Assembly (NCBI RefSeq): GCF_024171955.1
Contig: NZ_JAMTCS010000015.1
Location: 1-64,000 of the forward strand
Length of the DNA: 64,000 bases
From: Promicromonospora thailandica
Lineage (GTDB): Bacteria > Actinomycetota > Actinomycetes > Actinomycetales > Cellulomonadaceae
Reading direction: 5' to 3'
Positions within the stretch are counted from its first letter, which is position 1. The number at the start of each line of letters is the position of its first letter. The notes beneath the pieces were generated by a model that was not told where the DNA came from, did not search any database, and worked only from the letters and a program-made list of their open reading frames with translations. The position numbers and the translations under genes are program-made. This document shows, one piece after another, positions 61,821-64,000 of this stretch.

Positions 61821-62558
61821 TCATTCTGGTGCAGGAGGGGCGTCCGTGCCCAGGGTCGCCGGCGGCGCGTCCGCGGCGAGCGCGCCGCGCACCTCGCGCA
61901 CGATGCGGGCCATCGCCTGCTCGGCCGTGACGGCGTCGCCGGCGGCCACGGCGCGGGCCACGTCCTCGTGCGCGTCGAGCGCCTCCGGCACGGGGCGCGC
62001 CGGCATGAGCCCGAGGTGCCGCCGCCCGGAGAGGACCACGGCGACGACGTCGGACAGCGCGCTGAAGAGCTCGTTGCCGCTGTGCCGCAGCAGGAGCTCG
62101 TGCAGGCGGACGTCGAGCGCGAGGAACGGGTCGCCGTCTCCCTGGCCGGCCTCGCCGAGCTCGCGCAGGCGCCGTGCGGTGGCGACGAGCTCGTCGCGGA
62201 CCGCGGCGGGGGCGGCCCGGGCGGCCCCGGCCGCGGCGAGCGGCTCGACGGCCTGGCGCAGCTCGGTGAGCGAGCGCAGCTGGGCCGCACGGCCGGGGCC
62301 GTCCAGCCGCCACGCGATGACCCGGGGGTCGAGCACGTTCCACGCGTCGTGGGGCAGCACGACGATGCCGACCCGCGGGCCGGACCGGACCAGGCCGAGG
62401 CCTTCGAGCAGGCGCATCGCCTCGCGCGCGACGGTGCGGGAGACACCGAACTCGGCGCCGATGCCGTCGAGCGTGAGCGCGGTCCCCGGGGGCAGCTCGC
62501 CGCCGGTGACGCGCCGGCCCAGCGTGTCGAGGACGGGACTGTGCAGCACCGGAGGCAT
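61821..62558 (-). CDS. GntR-family regulator, FCD (FadR) subfamily; likely gluconate repressor
   Basis: A 245-residue regulator. Winged helix LTLDGIGAEFGVSRTVAREA and LEGLGLVRSGPRVGIVV, then an all-helical FCD ligand domain with metal-type residues (LALDVRLHELLLRHSGN, AHEDVARAVAAGDAVTAEQA). It is divergent from gluconokinase and a GntP permease, and a TGGT-GTC-ACCA palindrome covers their start, so it is a gluconate-responsive repressor by inference. TAGAGT (62565-62570, minus strand) lies six bases before the ATG at 62558. Confidence 0.9.
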   Translation of the reverse strand: MPPVLHSPVLDTLGRRVTGGELPPGTALTLDGIGAEFGVSRTVAREAMRLLEGLGLVRSGPRVGIVVLPHDAWNVLDPRVIAWRLDGPGRAAQLRSLTELRQAVEPLAAAGAARAAPAAVRDELVATARRLRELGEAGQGDGDPFLALDVRLHELLLRHSGNELFSALSDVVAVVLSGRRHLGLMPARPVPEALDAHEDVARAVAAGDAVTAEQAMARIVREVRGALAADAPPATLGTDAPPAPE

Positions 62559-62579
62559 CCTCCCACTCTAGTTGAGCCG

Positions 62580-62617
62580 ATTGGTGATATGAATCACGTC
62601 GTTATGGTGTCACCAAT
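62580..62617. promoter_or_regulatory. Operator-promoter of the gluconate genes
   Basis: ATTGGTGA (62580-62587) and TCACCAAT (62610-62617) are exact inverted copies. Inside the second lies TGGTGTCACCA (62605-62615), the TGGT-N3-ACCA form typical of FCD-GntR sites. The -35 TTGGTG (62581-62586) and -10 TATGGT (62603-62608) of the kinase gene are covered by these arms, so binding would block the promoter. Confidence 0.75.
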
Positions 62618-63167
62618 GGGTGAGGATGGGGGGATGGACACAGACGTCACCGCACCCCGGGCCCTCGTCGTGATGGGGGTGGCCGGTTCGGGCAAGACCA
62701 CGGTCGCCGCCCTGCTGGCCGGCCGCCTGGGGGCGTCGTTCGCCGAGGGCGACGACTTCCACTCCCCCGAGAACGTGGCGAAGATGGCCGCCGGGCACGC
62801 CCTCGACGACGCCGACCGCCTCCCCTGGCTGCGCGGCATCCGCGACTGGTTCGCCGCCGAGCTGGCCGCCGGGCGCAGCGCGGTGGTGCCGTGCAGCGCC
62901 CTGCGCCGCGACTACCGGGAGCTCCTGGAGACCGCGGGCCCGCCCGGCACCGTCCGGTTCGTGCACCTCACGGGCTCCTACGACCTGCTCCGCACCCGGA
63001 TCCAGGGCCGCGCCGGCCACTTCATGAAGCCCGAGATGCTCGACGGCCAGCTCGCCACGCTGGAGCCCCTGGCGGACGACGAGCCCGGCTTCGCCGTCGA
63101 CGTCGCGCCCCGGCCCGACCAGATCGTCGACGAGATCCTCCGCCTGCTCGACCCGGAGGACCACTGA
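62616..63167 (+). CDS. gntK: Gluconokinase
   Basis: A 183-residue P-loop kinase that turns gluconate into 6-phosphogluconate. Walker A MGVAGSGKTTVAALLA, EGDDFHSPENVAKMAAGHAL, DRLPWLRGIRDWF, PCSALRRDYRELL and HFMKPEMLDGQLATLEP are all diagnostic. Start uncertain: the ATG at 62616 fits a leaderless transcript (seven bases after TATGGT), while the ATG at 62634 has GAGGAT upstream. The stop overlaps the permease start (TGATG). Confidence 0.95.
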   Translation: MGEDGGMDTDVTAPRALVVMGVAGSGKTTVAALLAGRLGASFAEGDDFHSPENVAKMAAGHALDDADRLPWLRGIRDWFAAELAAGRSAVVPCSALRRDYRELLETAGPPGTVRFVHLTGSYDLLRTRIQGRAGHFMKPEMLDGQLATLEPLADDEPGFAVDVAPRPDQIVDEILRLLDPEDH

Positions 63168-64000
63168 TGCCGCTCTCCCCCACCCTCGTCCCGGCGGCCG
63201 CCGACGCCGCCGCGCCCGCCGCCTCGACCCCGCAGCTCGTCGTGGCCGCCGTGGCCGGCATCGCCGTCATCGTCGCGCTCATCGTGTGGCTCAAGATGCA
63301 CCCGTTCCTGGCCCTGGTGCTCGGGTCCGGCGTGCTCGCGCTCGCGGCCGGCATCGGCCTGGGCGACACGTTCACCAGCTTCACCGCGGGGCTCGGCAGC
63401 ACCGTGGCCGGCGTCGGCGTGCTCATCGCGCTCGGCGCGATCATCGGCAAGCTGCTCATCGACTCCGGCGGCGCCGACCGGATCGTCGACACGATCCTCG
63501 ACCGCACCCCGGCCCAGCGCCTGCCGTGGGCCATGGCCCTCATCGCCTTCGTGGTCGGCATCCCGCTGTTCTTCGAGGTCGGCGTGGTGCTGCTCATCCC
63601 GGTCGTGATGATCGTGGCGCGCCGGCTGCGGTCCAACCCGGTGCTGGTCGGCATCCCCGCCCTCGCCGGGCTCTCCGCGCTGCACGGCCTGGTGCCGCCG
63701 CACCCCGGCCCCCTGCTCGCGATCGACGCGCTCGGCGCGAACCTGGGCCTCACCCTCGGGCTCGGGCTGCTGGTCGCCGTACCGACCGTGGTGGTCGCCG
63801 GTCCGCTGCTCGCGATCCCGCTGACCCGCTGGGTGCGGCTGGCACCGCCCGACACCGTGCTGGGCGTGCCCGAAGCACCCGTGGCCGGCGACGCGCCCGA
63901 CGGCGCCACCCCGGCGCGCACGCCGTCGTTCGGCGTGTCGGTGCTGGTGGTCCTGCTGCCCGTCGTCCTCATGCTGGCCCGCTCCGTGACCGAGATCGCC
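63167..64000 (+). CDS. gntP: Gluconate:H+ symporter, GntP family (3' end outside window)
   Basis: The first 278 codons are visible. The first helix (VVAAVAGIAVIVALIVWL) follows an Ala/Pro-rich segment. The family signature is in ALGAIIGKLLIDSGGADRIVD, FVVGIPLFFEVGVVLLIPVV and GLSALHGLVPPHPGPLLAI. About seven of the expected 12-14 helices are within the window. GGAGGACC precedes the ATG, which shares its A with the gluconokinase stop. It brings gluconate in for the kinase, completing the uptake-and-phosphorylation pair. Confidence 0.95.
   Translation, partial: MPLSPTLVPAAADAAAPAASTPQLVVAAVAGIAVIVALIVWLKMHPFLALVLGSGVLALAAGIGLGDTFTSFTAGLGSTVAGVGVLIALGAIIGKLLIDSGGADRIVDTILDRTPAQRLPWAMALIAFVVGIPLFFEVGVVLLIPVVMIVARRLRSNPVLVGIPALAGLSALHGLVPPHPGPLLAIDALGANLGLTLGLGLLVAVPTVVVAGPLLAIPLTRWVRLAPPDTVLGVPEAPVAGDAPDGATPARTPSFGVSVLVVLLPVVLMLARSVTEIA

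Overview
The window looks like a chromosomal segment of a high-GC Gram-positive actinobacterium. Third codon positions are almost always G or C, GTG starts are common, and many genes seem to be transcribed from their start codon with no ribosome-binding site. A secreted lytic-type protease with a C-terminal ricin-B lectin domain, a giant secreted GH92 mannosidase and a deazaflavin-type reductase would fit the Cellulosimicrobium/Oerskovia/Isoptericola neighbourhood of Micrococcales. That placement is inference from content, not a search result. No tRNA, rRNA, CRISPR array, transposase, integrase or prophage was seen.

Left part (1-29 kb) is a mosaic of small units, often a regulator facing its likely target across a palindrome. 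It holds a zinc-ribbon metallo-beta-lactamase-fold protein cut by the window edge, a hydrolase/TetR pair around a large operator, a TetR/lactonase-like pair, a glycosyltransferase with a membrane protein, a secreted S1 protease, several uncharacterised proteins and one frameshifted small gene (8666-8871). Next come a cytoplasmic-looking PGRP-type amidase facing a GntR regulator, and two paralogous coiled-coil proteins facing chrA over 17-bp tandem repeats. A YibE/F-like protein, a TetR/deazaflavin-reductase pair with a double operator, and two translationally coupled Ser/Thr kinases with MmpS-like outer domains follow. The left part ends with a HAD phosphatase, an SDR, a VanY-like lipoprotein and an ECF sigma factor with a likely anti-sigma partner.

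The centre (29-47 kb) starts with a SAM riboswitch and metE, followed by a 55-bp-armed hairpin. It is dominated by what reads as a mannoprotein or N-glycan utilisation region: lectin-bearing lytic protease (31848-33446), GH92 alpha-mannosidase (33696-37991), a LacI repressor, a CUT2 sugar ABC transporter, a ROK repressor and, divergently, a CUT1 sugar ABC transporter (43607-46805). The palindrome TGACAGCGCTGTCA sits at the predicted start of transcription of the mannosidase gene, and a 13/14 copy lies inside the signal-peptide codons of the protease. This suggests one LacI-type regulator for both.

The right part (47-64 kb) holds an AraC-regulated monooxygenase/hydrolase pair, an NhaA antiporter fused to a DsbA-like domain, a TrmB/LuxR-type regulator, and a 1564-residue subtilase with a C-terminal beta-propeller-like half. 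After these come an HxlR/quinone-reductase pair, a zinc alcohol dehydrogenase, a PepSY membrane protein, and a gluconate module (FCD-type GntR, gluconokinase and a GntP permease cut by the right edge).
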